64,000 nucleotides of DNA from Cenococcum geophilum 1.58 (GCA_001692895.1 KV748270.1:64194-128193); one strand, 5' to 3'. Positions 1 through 12,791 are shown, counted from the first letter of the stretch. Notes: generated from the letters alone by a model not told the origin. A program made the numbers and translations.

Positions 1-187
1 TTTAGCGGCCTAGATATAATATCTACCTATAACTCCTAAGTAAAAAAGCACTACGTGCTAAGAGGCAAATTTTAGAACAGCGAGACTTATATTATAATGG
101 CAATTGTAAGTAAAGAGGGTTTATATTTATTACGCTAGTTAAGCAGTATTTATATATAGATAGCAGCTATAAAAGAAGAGTTACTAG

Positions 188-352
188 TGTTAGGAATAAG
201 GTAAGCAATCGTTACGTGTCGCCGCGGCGCTAGCGTGGCGAAAAGCCCTAAGCTCCTCGCCCTTCCTTATTCTAAATAATAAGTATATTAACTATCATCA
301 GTATAACCTACTCGAGTAGTCGTTATTAGTGAGTTACTCTGTGTAACCAACA
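188..352 (+). repeat. Solo LTR of the copia-2 family, inserted in gypsy-1
   Basis: This 165-bp block begins TGTTAGG and ends ACCAACA. Along its length it matches the minus-strand LTR of the copia element at 12792-18869, including the CACGTG/TCGCCGCGG core and a GTGAGTTAC block near the end. It interrupts the gypsy reading frame just before the RT motif region. The 5-bp flanks do not match each other, so the target duplication has mutated or the element arose by recombination. Confidence 0.7.
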
Positions 353-673
353 GATATATTAGACTATCGCAGTTATTAGCGGGATATTTAGTATTATTTA
401 TACTAAAAAAGAATGGAAAACTTAGACTATATATTAACTACAGACAGTTAAATATCATTACTAAAAAGAATAGGTATCCTTTACCCTTAATTAGTGAAAT
501 TTAAGACAAAATAAGTAATATGTAAATCTTTATAAAGATAGATCTAAAATAGGTATACTATTATATTAGAATTAAGGAAGGCAATAAATAAAAGGTAGCC
601 TTTAGGTTAAAGAAAGGACTATATAAGCTATTAGTTATATAATTTAGGCTTATAAATATACTAGTAATATTTT

Positions 674-920
674 TGTCTGATTATAGCACCTGTTATGCCG
701 ACCGCGTGCTTACGCGTTTGGTACGCAACCACTGCTTACGCGTTTAATGCACCAACCACCTTATTTATAAAGCATTGACTAATTAGGGGGACGCATCAGT
801 ATATAGACCCCGTAGTCTGCTTTAATACAAAGGGCAGTTATTATCATCTAAACGAGCATACAATACTATACGTATTTCGTGCCCCTGGATCTAACTTATA
901 CTATTAAATTAGTACCAACA
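674..920 (+). repeat. 5' LTR of copia-1
   Basis: 247 bp, TG...CA ends, preceded by ATTTT. It is the same length as the 3' copy at 6671. The sequence just inside it, starting CTAATCAGTG, is the candidate primer-binding site. Confidence 0.9.
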
Positions 921-1334
921 CTAATCAGTGAGCGCGCACAAATCAGGAAATACGCACTTACTTAGAAGACGTCTGACGCTCCACCTTACAAGCCCCTATT
1001 TCAGTTGAAGAGAATTAAAGTACTTTAGATTTGGAAGACGTCTGACGCTCCACCTTATCTAGAACCACCTTAAATCTATACTGGTTTTGGAAGACGTTTA
1101 CGCTCTACCTTAATTAGAGATATTGACCACTATACTAGTAGTTAACGCGACCACGTCAAGAACGCGATTATACTAAGAACGCGACCACCCTAACTACCTT
1201 AATACCCCGACCTCCTCTCTAACCCCTTATAGAGACCCCTTACCCTTCTACAAACCGTTATAGACCCGTTAACCGCCTTTACGGACCACTACGAGACCTC
1301 TTCTACCTGCTATATACTACACTATATATATAGT

Positions 1335-4300
1335 ATGGCAGATATTAGCAAGTAAGTTAATAAAGGTTAAGAAAAGTGGAGATAAGGAGTTAACCTTACG
1401 TTTATAACTAATATTAACAACTACATTAAATTTAAAACCCTTAAGTATGGATACTTTAAGTTTATAAATGTTAACCTATAGGAGTAATACTAGGAAGACT
1501 TTACGGACTTTACGGAGGCTATCTTTAAAGTATACAACCCTACTACTATCCGCAACCTATGGACCCTCCTACGTAACTAAGGCGTATAGGTTAAAAGGAA
1601 TAAACGAGTTACTATTATATAGTCCTTATATAACACAATATATAAGAAGGACCAAATAGAATAGACTAAGGAAGAACTTTTAGACAAGTATAACACTATT
1701 AAGGAACTCTTTACTTGTCCTAAACTTAATATAATTGCTAGCCTTATACCTAACCCACTTAACTAAATTCGTCCCACAAACCTAAGCGGCTTTAGACTTA
1801 ACCTTATTGGCTAAAATATACCCTACTCTTAAGTTACGGACTACAACACTCCTATAAACCAAAATACGGACTAGACTACTCCCGTTATTTAAGTTACAAA
1901 TCCGTAAACTATATATCTATAAGCCATATCTCTATAAGCTATAAATCCGTAAACTATATATCCGTAAGCTACAAATCTACAAACCTTAAATCCGCAAGCT
2001 ATAGATCTATAGGCTATAGATCTGCAACCTACCTAAGTAAAGACTTATGGTAAGGAGCTAGCTAACCTAGCTAAGCTCTATACTAACGAATCTAAGTACA
2101 GCGGTAAAAACGATAATTTTAACTTTAAACTAACTATCTTTACGGACCTTTGTTAAAAGGCCAATATTCCTAAACAGGAGTTTAGCTAAGCTTACTCTAC
2201 TATGCTGCGCGGCCTAGTACTTAACTACTACTACACTAACCTTAAGAGCAACCCCTTTAGTATTCCATTTAATACGCTATACAAAGCTACGCGTAACTAC
2301 TTTAAAGGGCCAGAATATAGGCGCGACATCCTTACCTAATGGAATGCGATTAAATTACGGACTGTAATTAACAAGAATCCCAAAAAGTCGACTATAGCGT
2401 ACCTACAAATCCTTATTAAGGACCTCTAGCATCTATAATATAGCCTTAACATTAAGCTCCGAATAGACAACTTCCTATATAATAAACTTATTACAGCTTA
2501 CTAGAAAGTAGAGCCTTATAAATACGCCTACTATAAGCCCGCAGACACCTTAGCTGGCCTTATTAATAACCTATAGTCCTCCATTATAATATATAAAGTC
2601 TTAAACCTACTAGGCAGCACTTAAGCCTTTACTACGGATATTTAATATCTATAATATCCGTAAATAGACTTAGAAGCCTACTTCACGGACCGCCGTTACC
2701 GCTAGTAGTACCCGTACCGACCAAGCCTTACCTATAACCCCCGCAGCAACTCCCGTATAAAAGTATACCCCCGCAAGCAAACCAGCCAGAAATGCTTTAT
2801 ATGTAGTAAGGAAGGATATTAGTCTATAAGGTATACTTAGGAGGAACGTAATAAGTCTAAAAAGAGATTTAATAGCTAGATCAATTAGTTTATTTTAGAT
2901 TACGAAGGAGAGGAAGTAGAGAAGTCTCTTAATAAGTTAATGGAAGCCCTTATAATTAACTTTAACTTAGACGCTAAGGAATAGGAAATATTAAAGACGT
3001 TCCTAACTACTTTCGGACCTTTTATAGATAGCTAAGCCTTTAATATTACGACCATATTAGCCAACCGTTCCTTTATATACTTAATTGCGCCTAAAAACTA
3101 TTCTATAAGTACCCCCGTTATAGACGTTACGGACTATAAATAGGACCTATTTGTATACATTACCATAGAACGCTACACCCCTAAGGAATTCTATAGTGTT
3201 ATAATTGATACAGGTGCCTCTAAGAAGTCTACTGTAGGTTACGGACAATACCTTACGTATAAAACCACCACAAATAATAATATGGACATTGATATTACAC
3301 AAACCAGGGCCATAAACGTTTAATTCGGCATTAGCTCAACCGCATTAATTAGGTTAGTTAAAGTTAAGACTCCAATTAGCCTAGTTAACTTCCACGTGGT
3401 AAAAGCGGACACCCCCTTTCTACTCTATCTTGTAGATATAGATAGGTTATAGGTATACTATAACAACATTACAGACACCCTAATTGGTCCTACAACTACC
3501 CTAGAAAGCAAGCATACTACCTGGCCAATTATACGACGATTTAGACACCCGTTCCTTATATAGGGAGAGACCTTATAGACGTACATTTAAGAGTCTTTTA
3601 ACTACAACCCGTACTACCTCACCAGCACGGAAATGCACCGCCTATACCGCCGCTTCGGCTACCTGTTAGCTGAAAAGCTATATAGAGTCCTTAAACGCTC
3701 TAGATATGACGACGTTAATAGGAAGGCAATTGACTATCTAACTAAATACTGCTCCTACTACTAGAAATACGGACGTTCTCTAGGCCGATTTAAGTTCACC
3801 CTTTATAAGGATCTTGACTTTAATTACTTAGTATACGTAGACATTATATATATTAACGGCAGCCTAGTATTATATATAATTAATAAAGCAACCCGCTACT
3901 AAGCCGCCCGTTAGTTATAAAATATATCCGCAAAATACACCTAGGATACCTTACGGGCCTACTAGATTAATATATACGTTAGACCTCCTAAGTATATTAC
4001 CTACGACGCTAGTAGGAACTTTATTAGTAAGGAATTCCAGCAGTACGCTACGGCTATAGCTATATCAACAAAAGCTATTCTAGTTAAGGCGTATTAGTCC
4101 GTCGGACTTATTAAGCGAGCTTATTTAGCTTTACGGAGAGCCTATTAGATCATTACGGACAAATATAAGGATATCTAAAAGGAACTAGCTCTACAGATAG
4201 CCATAAAAGCCGTCAATAACACCGCTGGCCTAGATAGACTAATACCCACCCTTCTAGTCTACGGAGCCTACCTAAGGATAAGCAATCTAGACCTTCCTGC

Positions 4301-6420
4301 CCCGTCTATTACGGAGTGAGCAGCTATAATACGGAAGGCAATAACTAAAATAGTTAAGCTATAGGCTAAGCAAGCTATTAATAACGCCCTACACCACCAT
4401 AACGGACCCAACACAACCTTAGTATATAACCTCCCGCTTAACTCTAAAGTCCTTATATGGCGTAAAAGCGGCAATTAGAATGGACCTTATCGCCTACTAG
4501 CTGTGGAAAATGAGACGTGCTGCGTATAGCTCCCCAGTGGGCTAACTAGGTTTAGAAGCACGTCCGTAAAACCCTACTTTCGGCCCAAAAACACCTATGA
4601 CGTCGAGCTAGACGAACTAGAAGCAACCGCACAACTAAACGAATTGGAAGCACCCCTGTCTACCCTAGAAGTCCCTAAGGAACTCATTAAACCTATTAAG
4701 CCGACTATAAAGCGCGGTTAAGGACGCCCCTAGAAGTACCCTATAAATAAGAACCCTGTGACGGAGAACTATATAACCTCCGCAGGCATATCCGCAAGCT
4801 TTGTAGGTATATCCGCAAGCTCTATAGGTATACCCGCAAGGTAATCTCCATATGCGGATATATCAGTTCTAGTATAGGAAGCCCCGTTTACGGCCTTACG
4901 ACGTAAAGAGATTAACGGACTACTTAAGAAAGGCGTCTTTATAGTTATAGCAGAAAAGGATATTCCGTAAGGCGTCCGTATATTTAACTTACGCTTTATT
5001 AATAAAATTAAGCACCCTGGTACTAATAAAGCCTTTAAAAAGTCAAGGCTCGTTATATAAGCTTATAACGACTAAGGAAAGGACTTAATCCTTATACAAT
5101 TGCCTATAATTTAACGAGTTAGCCAACGGATTATACTTACACTTACACCCGGCCTACAGCAAATTAAACCTATAGCTTTATACTTACGGGATATCTCGCA
5201 AGCCTATATATAGTCTAGTACCTACCTAAGTAGAGATATCTTTATACAACCACCTCGTGAGCTTAACCTATAACTAGAAACAATTTTATAGGTTATAAAA
5301 CCTCTTTACGGAGTACCAGAAGCCAGGAACTACTAGTTTAAAACGTACCACTAGCACTACGTTAGTAGACTTAAAATGGAACAGTCGACCTACAACCCCT
5401 GCCTCCTATATACCTAATCAAATAGCTTTAGTATCGTTGGACTCTAAACAGATAATACCCTTTTCCTAGCAGACTAAACCTTTGCGGACGCTAAAGAGAT
5501 TAAACTATAAAAGGTAAAGTTTTTAGCAAAGCCGTAAGAGTAGCTAACTAAGTAAAATCCAATTAAGTTTAATAGAGGCTTAATTACCTAAAAGGACAAC
5601 CTAATTAAGCTGACTTAGGAACGCCAAGCTTAAAACTTAAGGCCTATTATAGCAAGGCCTGCAGACCTTACTAGCTCCCGCGGAGAAACCTGTAAGACTG
5701 TAAATATAAAGGACTAATATATTGCATAGCGCGCAAGAGGCGCCTATATTGCCACGGTCTATCAACCCGAATCTACCTACAATTTATCCTTTACGGCCTA
5801 GGCAGTAGATCCGTAAGAGGAAAATATTAAGCAGCTTAATAAGCGCATTTAGTAGCAAATTAACAATGCAATAAGGGGACTTACTTTCGTACCACTAGAT
5901 CTGAATTCCCTAAGTTTACTAGTATTTACAGACGCATCCTTTGCCAATAACAAGGACCTATTATTGCAAATCGGCTTTATAATCGTACTTACGGACCATA
6001 ATTAAGACGCAAACATTCTGTATTAGTCCTTAATTAAATGCAAACAAGTGACCTGCAGTATACTAGCTTCCAAACTATACGCACTGGCCTATAGCTTTAA
6101 CATAGCAGCCGTAATCAGATCAATAATCTAAAAGATCCTATAGTTGGAATAGTTACCCCTAGTCTTATGCACCAATTCGAAGTCCCTCTACGACTGCTTA
6201 GTCAAGCTAGGTACAACACAGGAGAAGAGGCTCATAGTCGACCTAATGTGCCTACGTCAGGCCTATGAATAACGCGAGATTACGGAGGTCAAATGGATCA
6301 ACAGCGGAAATAACCCAGTAGACGCTATAACTAAAGCAAAGCCGTGTTAAGCTCTTAAAGCCTTAATTAATATAAATAAGCTTAACCTAAAGGTTATAGA
6401 ATGGGTAGAACGAGACTAAC
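1335..6420 (+). pseudogene. copia-1 gag-pol, RIP-degraded
   Basis: A gag-like start codon lies at 1335. A CCHC zinc-knuckle remnant is near 2790, a protease motif (IIDTGAS) near 3205, and a GAG-pre-integrase block near 3630. An integrase core follows over about 3800-4350, RT over about 4880-5560 and a copia RNase H (FTDASFAN) near 5930, continuing to about 6280. The frame is broken many times by TAG/TAA at positions that are Gln or Trp in the family. No functional polyprotein can be made. The polarity and domain order support Ty1/copia (Pseudoviridae). Confidence 0.85.
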
Positions 6421-6670
6421 GGAGCACTTATAGATCATTTACGGCCCGTCGGAAGGCCGTATGGTCCATTTACGGCCCGTCAGAAGACCGTACGGTTAAT
6501 TTTACGGGTCGTAAGCAGGACTTACAACCAGCTTAGAGCACCGTTTGGAAGGTAGCCTAGACGGCATCTCAGGGGGGGGTCTCCTATATATTTTCCTTTG
6601 TGTTTTATAGTTTTATTAAAGCAATTACGGAGGCTATATATAGGTGGTTTTATTTTTTAAGTACCGCCAG

Positions 6671-6917
6671 TGTCTGATTACAGCACCTGTTATGCCGACC
6701 GCGTGCTCACGCGTTCGGTACGCAACCACTGCTTACGCGTTCAATGCACCAACCACCTTATTTATAAAGCATTAACTAATTAGGGGGACGCATTAGTATA
6801 TAGACCCCGTAGTCTGCTTTAATATAAAGGGCAGTCATCATTATCCAAACGAGCATACAATACTACACGTATTTCGTGCCCCTAGATCTGACTCATACCA
6901 TTAAATTAGTACCGACA
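6671..6917 (+). repeat. 3' LTR of copia-1
   Basis: 247 bp, TGTCTGATTA...ACCGACA, followed by the ATTTT duplication and the resumed gypsy RT frame. Confidence 0.9.
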
Positions 6918-8416
6918 ATTTTAGACGCGAATTAATAATATATTAGAACAATACTTAAATAAGTTCATTATAGTATATCTTAATAATAATATTAATAATT
7001 AGGGCAGAGTATAGAGAATATATTAAATGGGGTTTAAAGAGACTAGAGAAAGAATAGATGCTAGTAGTAGTTAAGAAATATAAGTTCTTTATAAGGAAGA
7101 TAGATTTTATTAAATTTATTATTAAACTAGGTTATATTAGTATAGACCTAAAGAAAGTAGAAGCTATAGTAAGTTAGTAAAAACTAGAGAACATTATATA
7201 GCTAAGATTATTTTTAGGGGTTTGTAACTACTATAGAAAGTTTATAATATAATGGTTAAAGAATATTAAACCGTTTACTAGGCTTATAAAGAAAGAGAAA
7301 CTATAGGTATAAGGAAACAAGTAAAGGAAGCTATTTATAGAACTTAAGGAATTATTTACCTAGGAGCTAATCCTTAGGATTTATTAACTAATACCAAAAA
7401 TAGTTATAGAAATAGATATATTAGACTTTATACTAGAAGTATATTTACTATAGAAGTATTAGGACGTATAGCACCTAATAATATACTACAGTTTAAAAAT
7501 AACACTACTAAAACTAAACTATAATACCTATAATAAGGAGTTATTAAGTATAGTTATAGTACTTAAAATAGAGGGTATTCTTATAAAGTATAAAAAAAAC
7601 TATTTATAGTTAAAATGGATTATAAGAACCTAATGGGGTTTCTAATAATAAAAGAACTTAATTATAGATAGGTTAGATAGGTAAAGATGCTTATAGTATA
7701 CTAAGGGTACTAAAAATATAAGAGTAAATATATTTAGTAGAATAGCGGAGCTATATTACAAAAAGATAATAATTAATTAATTAGGTATAATTACCTAAAG
7801 ATTATAACAACTTAAGAAAAATAGACCTATAAGGTACTAGAGAGTATATAGTTTTAAAAGATTTAAAAAGTATAGGATAAGGATTTAGATTTAAAGTAGT
7901 ATAAAAACTAAGAAGTAATATACGTGCTAAGAAGTATTATAGAAGAATTTATTAAAGATTTCTATAAAGGAATAATATAGGGATATAATAAAGCTATAGG
8001 CTTAGTAAGACAAGTTATAAAGAAATATTTAAATTACTATGGAAATAAACTAATAAGGCATACGCCATATAGAGGGCTATAACCTATTAAAATACCAGAA
8101 TATCTATAGGAGATAATATTACAGGACTTTATTATAAAGTTATTAAAGTTAAAAAAAATCCTATTACTGGATAGGACTATAATATAATCCTTATAATAGT
8201 TAACAAGTTAACTAAATAAGGCTAGTTTATAGTATATATATAGAAGAAATCTTAGTAAAAAGATATTACTAGAATCTATATTAAGGAAGTATTTATAAGA
8301 TATAAAGCATTAATAAAAATTATATAAAACAGAGACCTAAGATTTATAGTAGTATTTTAGAAAGTATTATTAGCGGAATAAAGGGTTTACGTAGCAATAT
8401 TAACGGCGTATTATTT

Positions 8417-8448
<32 letters not shown>

Positions 8449-9230
8449 AAAGACTAAATTAGACACTAGAATAGCATTTAAGATATTATATTAACTACAC
8501 ATAGAATAATTAGGCATTATTATTACTAGTTATATAGTTTATATATAATACAAAGCTATAAAAAGGAATAGAAATATTACTATTTAAGGAGAATTACGGA
8601 TATAAGCTAAGAATATTATTATTACTATAATAAGCAAAAAAGATAAGTAGTATAGCTATAGAAAGAATAAAAACACTAATAAATCTTTATATAGACTTTA
8701 TTAAATTAGATAAACTAGTATAGATAAGAATAAAAAAGTACTATAATACTAAGAGATCTAAGGGCCTAGATCTAAAGGAGGGGGATAAAACATAGCTACT
8801 ATATAAAAAATTTAAAACTTAATAACTAAGTACGAAATTAGACTATATTAAACTAGGACCTTTTAAAGTTATATAGAGGATTTTACTAGTTATATTTAAG
8901 TTAAACCTACTAGCTAGAATAAAGATCTACCCTATATAGTATATTATAATACTAGAGCCAGTATATAAGAATATTAAGCTACTAGTTTATAAAGCAGATA
9001 TATATAAAGGATAAGAAAAAGATAAATAATAAGTTTTAAAGATCGTTAATTATTAAAATATTAACAATAAAATATAGTATAAGGTTAAGTAGATAGGCTA
9101 TAATAAAATTAATTAGGAGTTACTATAGAATCTAAAGAACGCTATAGGAAAGGTATAAGAGTATTAGAAAAATAGGTTAGGTAATATTAAAAAGGAGCTA
9201 TAGATAAAAGGATTAGTTAAAGGTAATAAA
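6918..9230 (+). pseudogene. gypsy-1 pol, 3' half (RT end, RNase H, integrase, chromodomain), degraded
   Basis: The frame resumes directly after copia-1 with the end of the RT palm, then the YLDDIL-type catalytic region (decayed), RNase H with the EIDASDF-type motif, and the integrase core. A GATA microsatellite at 8417-8447 lies in the integrase segment. The segment ending near 9130 resembles a chromodomain, with a degraded version of the VLKIVNY...QYKVKQIGY pattern. Chromodomains of this class direct integration to heterochromatin, which fits the nested AT-rich setting. Stops are frequent and of RIP type. Confidence 0.75.
8417..8447. repeat. GATA microsatellite
   Basis: About eight uninterrupted tandem GATA/ATAG units inside the decayed integrase of gypsy-1. 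Confidence 0.9.
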
Positions 9231-10036
9231 TAAGCTAAAGAATCTAAGAGATCTACTAGTAGCGTATTAACTATTTCCGCCTTAGCTTAATTGGAATTCT
9301 TTTTAGCCTTTTTAGCCTTAACTTTGGCCAAACCTTACTTAGCAAGCTTTAACTCTTTTAAGCGCAACTTTTTACAACCCTTTTTAAGATAGGTTAACTA
9401 AGCGTAAGCAGTTAGTTAAGCATTAAGTATTTAGGACTCTTTAGTATAAAAATGTTAAAGCTTAGCTAGAGTATGCTGTTATTTACTATATAAATAATCT
9501 AGGTTACTATAGACTAAGAATAGTTAGTTTTCTAACTTTTTAGTAGCAGATTAGATCTAAAACCCCAAAATAAATTAAATAAGGCACTAGATAATTATAG
9601 AGATAGATTAAATATTATAGGATAATCTTATATTCACTTATATAAAATTAGTATATAAAGAAGGTTAGCCACTAAATAAAGCCGTAATTATAATATATAC
9701 TAACTTCTCCTCTATATAATAAGAATAGGATGGCATAACTTTACTAATAGATAGTATAGTAATTACTAGCTAGTTATAATAATTAGATATAAAGGATCTA
9801 ATAGAAGGTATTAGAAATAATAAAGGTTACTAAATTAAAGATAGGAATACTATACCACTAGTAAATAACTTAGAGATAGAAAATATCTTTAAAGATAAAA
9901 ATAAAGAGAAGAGGGATAGTATTATAAACCTTATATTAGCAGTAGTAAAACCATTAAAAAAATATATATATAAATAGGTTAGTTAAGATAGTATAGAAGG
10001 CACTAAAACCAATTAAGCTATAAAATAAGGGGTAGC
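9231..10036. other. gypsy-1 region between pol and 3' LTR
   Basis: AT-rich, RIP-decayed DNA with no open frame I can support. Its right part (about 9940-10036) is matched in reverse complement at about 26462-26560 beside the second LTR of this family. It ends in a purine run, AAGGGGTAGC, immediately before the LTR, which is a plausible polypurine tract. Confidence 0.5.
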
Positions 10037-10620
10037 TAAGTTATATAACTAGTTATATTATAAGTTTAAAATATAGGAATATAGAAATATAGAAATATAA
10101 GGGTTGTACTAGCGTACTTAGTACATTTCTTAGCGCAGTATTAAATACTTAAAGGACTATAGTCCCTACCTTAGATAGTTTTATTCTTTATAGTAAATCT
10201 TAAATATAATTAAAGTTAATCTATTAGGTAACCTACTTTACTAGTTATATTTATATTATTAACTATTCTATACCTATATACCTAGCCTATTAATAAGTCT
10301 ACCATAGTATTTCCTATAAGGCTTTATGTAACCGACTACTGGTGCTCTTATTGAGCCTACCCTTGACTCACTCAACGACTCGCTCACCTTGACTCGTTCA
10401 CCGACTCGAGCCACCGACTCGACCACTGACTCGGTCGATGACTCGGTCAATTGCCCCTTTCTTATCTCATTATCTATACCTTCCTTATGTATATATATAG
10501 ACCCTTTAGACCTCCATTTACAATCAAGTCGCTCACTCAATTCTCCCACACTGCAAAGCTTACACTTTATTATACTTGCTACCTATTAGTTTATACTAAC
10601 TATTATATAAGCTTCTAATA
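10037..10620 (+). repeat. gypsy-1 3' LTR (split by a solo LTR)
   Basis: The segment from 10037 to 10326 matches the reverse complement of about 26130-26461, including the shared block GGACTATAGTCCCTAC. It is interrupted by the solo LTR at 10327-10564. Similarity resumes weakly after that, so the right boundary is only approximate. Confidence 0.6.
10327..10564 (+). repeat. Solo LTR related to the 40.9-kb short LTR element
   Basis: 238 bp beginning TGTAACCGACTACTGG and ending AAAGCTTACA, flanked by a perfect 5-bp duplication CTTTA (10322-10326 and 10565-10569). Both ends match the LTRs at 40895 and 42190. The middle holds degenerate GACTCG/GACTCA tandem repeats (about 10367-10446), which explain the spurious open frames here. 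Confidence 0.85.
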
Positions 10621-11090
10621 TATATACTACGAATTTGCCTATTTAAAGGCTTATATGCGCTAGTAATACTTTCCCTCTTAATTATATTTTATTCTCCCCT
10701 AATACTAATAAAAAGGGAGTAAGATAATAGACATCCGTTAGATATGCCTAAATAGCATATTTTAGATATAGCCTCCTTATTTACACGCACTAGAAGAAAT
10801 TAACGCTAGGGCTTTAGCATTAAACTAGTAAGCGGCTAGTTAGGAGGTGTATGTACTAAGAAAAAAGGCGAGGCTAGATGCTAAGTAAGTTAGGTATTAG
10901 ATTTTAAGGATTAGGGATTAGTAATCTTAGATCCTAGATTTAAGATTAATTATAAAATTGCAAATTACCAATTTACAAACCCCGCCCCCTTAAAAAAAAA
11001 AGGGTTTTTAGATTTTAAAATCTGTTTTTATATATTTTAAAACCATCTATATAGGCTGAATTACGTAAGTAAAGTATATATTTAGGTACT
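10621..11090. other. AT-rich intergenic DNA, no gene seen
   Basis: TpA-rich sequence with an oligo-A run near 10990. I see no coding or structural signal that I can support. Confidence 0.5.
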
Positions 11091-12506
11091 TGTATAATTA
11101 CAGCACGTGGTATACTAAACGCGTAGTTACGCGCAGTGTGTCCAACAGTCAGCTAGCTGCGAGCTTCAGCTTTTATAGCTAACTGACTGCGTCAATTGGA
11201 CCGCTCGCTGTCCGCTGACTGTAAGGTAAGGTACGCTAACTGTTACGCTGTCAGCTAGCTGTCCCAATTAGGAAAGTGATATAGACTTTATGGTGTTTCG
11301 TTGCAGATTTTTAGCAGCACCTCTCTATGTACAAATATTAACGTTGCCCGATTAAATCCAACCCCAATTTACCCAATATAGTATTCAAATATAGCTAAAT
11401 TCGTCCTGCGCACCCATAGAGGTTTAAAAAGGTAGAACGTTTAGTGGTGACGTCAGTGGCAAGGTTAAAAAGAAGACATTAGTAAGGGCTCCAGATGCTT
11501 TATTTCTATATTAAATTCGATTAAATACGAAGCTCTATTAAATGTATCTTACCAAACTGGCTTTTCTGCCTCTGTAAGTAAAGCACCTAGTCTTTAAGCT
11601 AGATGGCAGAGCTTACACAGCCAGAGCCTTTTTTGCCCAAAGAACCGTCCTAAAAAAGGTCTGCTCTATACTTCTATATTAGTAATATAGGAGCTTTACT
11701 TATTAATAACCCAGTATCCGTATTTGCCAGTAAGCTTACCGTATATTATTAAGTAGAGATTATCCTAATTAATAGGAAAGATACAGCCATAGTTCCGATT
11801 TGCTAGAGGAGGCTCTCGCGATGCGGAATTATCTTAATTGCCCAATTTGGTATTACCGTTAATTAAAAGGGGGGAGGAAGCAGTTAATTTACGAATCCTA
11901 TACGGTGCGAAAGGAGTTAAATAAGGAAGAAGTAGAGGAGGAAGTAGATGAAGAAGCTCTACTGCCTAGCTAATACGTGAAATGTAATATACGTTACATT
12001 TTATATAGGTAACAAAGTGGTAAGCTTTAGCATGGGTTTCGGCGCGCAATAGAGATATTAGGGAAAATGCTTTATTTACTACGGCTAAGCGAGAGATTCC
12101 CATTGCTTAGTGTATAATTAACCAACCAGATTATCCGAATATCCTTAACTTCTACTAAAGCTTCAACTTACCACTAAATCTTACCGCCAAGACAGCGAGC
12201 TGTTAGCTAGCTGCAGTCTTATAGCTAACTAACTGTCACAACTCAGTCAGCTAGCTGACTGCTTACATTAGCAGCCTCTTAGCAGCGAAGCTGACAGCGT
12301 CGCTAACTCTTGGACACACTGGTTACGCGTTTAGTGTACTAACTACTTATATACTAACTAATTAGGGGGGAGGCGCGTTAGTATATAGACTACGTAGTTT
12401 ACCTCAATAGAATTAACAGTTACTACCATCCCAAAGAGTATACGATACTATATATATTTCGTGCCCCGGGATATAACTTACTTATACTATTAAGTTAGTA
12501 TAAATA
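11091..12506 (+). repeat. Solo copia-type LTR interrupted by a hAT-like element
   Basis: The outer parts (11091-11133 and 12322-12506) together form a roughly 220-bp LTR related to that of copia-1 (TGTATAATTACAGCACG... and the shared TTTCGTGCCCC block). It is flanked by a perfect 5-bp duplication GTACT (11086-11090 and 12507-12511). No internal retroelement sequence remains, so this is a recombination-derived solo LTR into which a DNA element later inserted. Confidence 0.85.
11134..12321. mobile_element. Non-autonomous hAT-like DNA transposon, 1188 bp
   Basis: The ends are a perfect 12-bp inverted repeat, CAGTGTGTCCAA and TTGGACACACTG, flanked by an exact 8-bp duplication GTTACGCG (11126-11133 and 12322-12329). 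Eight-base duplications and short CAG-type ends are typical of hAT elements. Subterminal regions are rich in CAGCTAGCTG-like palindromes. No transposase frame is present, so mobility would need a partner enzyme. A diverged, truncated, inverted relative lies at about 26790-27228. Confidence 0.85.
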
Positions 12507-12791
12507 GTACTAGTATATAATATATATCTAGCTTAAGAAGTTTAGTATTATAAAACACCGCTATATAAATAATTCTAATTTTCGCTATCTCCCTTAGAGC
12601 TATATTTAGATTGTTTACTATATAACAGCTCTTATAGCCAATTAACGCACCTATCTATAAGCTAATCTTCTTTTTTATTATTATAAAAGACTTAATTATA
12701 TATTAGTTATTAAGCGCTATAAGGGAAGCTTTAATATAAGCGTACTTATAGCGATTCTTATTCTTCTTTATATTATAGCAAATATTATTAT
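12507..12791. other. AT-rich spacer, no gene seen
   Basis: TpA-rich DNA left of copia-2. It continues at 18870 if copia-2 is removed. No function supported. Confidence 0.4.

Larger units (their letters stand above)
674..6917 (+). mobile_element. Ty1/copia LTR retrotransposon (copia-1), structurally complete, RIP-inactivated
   Basis: Two 247-bp LTRs (674-920 and 6671-6917), each starting TGTCTGATTA and ending in ACA, enclose a 5.75-kb interior. The flanks carry a 5-bp target duplication, ATTTT (669-673 and 6918-6922). Inside, the order is gag, protease, integrase, RT, RNase H, the copia order. The insertion splits the RT frame of the surrounding gypsy element, so copia-1 is the younger of the two. 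LTR differences between the copies are mostly C/T or G/A, as expected for RIP. Family assignment rests on domain order and integrase/RT motifs. Confidence 0.9.
1..10620 (+). mobile_element. Ty3/gypsy chromovirus-like retrotransposon, decayed, 5' end outside window
   Basis: A RIP-decayed gypsy element runs left to right. Reverse-transcriptase blocks are readable at about 400-673 and resume at 6918 after an inserted copia element. RNase H (about 7380-7700), integrase (about 7900-8750) and a C-terminal chromodomain-like block (about 9030-9130) follow. The order RT-RH-IN-chromodomain is that of fungal chromoviruses. About 800 bp of AT-rich DNA separates pol from an LTR starting near 10037. Stops are mostly TAA/TAG where relatives have Gln or Trp, so nothing is translatable. 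The right boundary is approximate because the LTR is itself split by a solo LTR. A second, inverted fragment of this family lies at 26105-26790. Confidence 0.8.

Noticed and set aside
10274-10589. Overlapping opposite-strand open frames rich in Ser/Arg/Thr
   Set aside because: They are produced by degenerate GACTCG repeats within a solo LTR.
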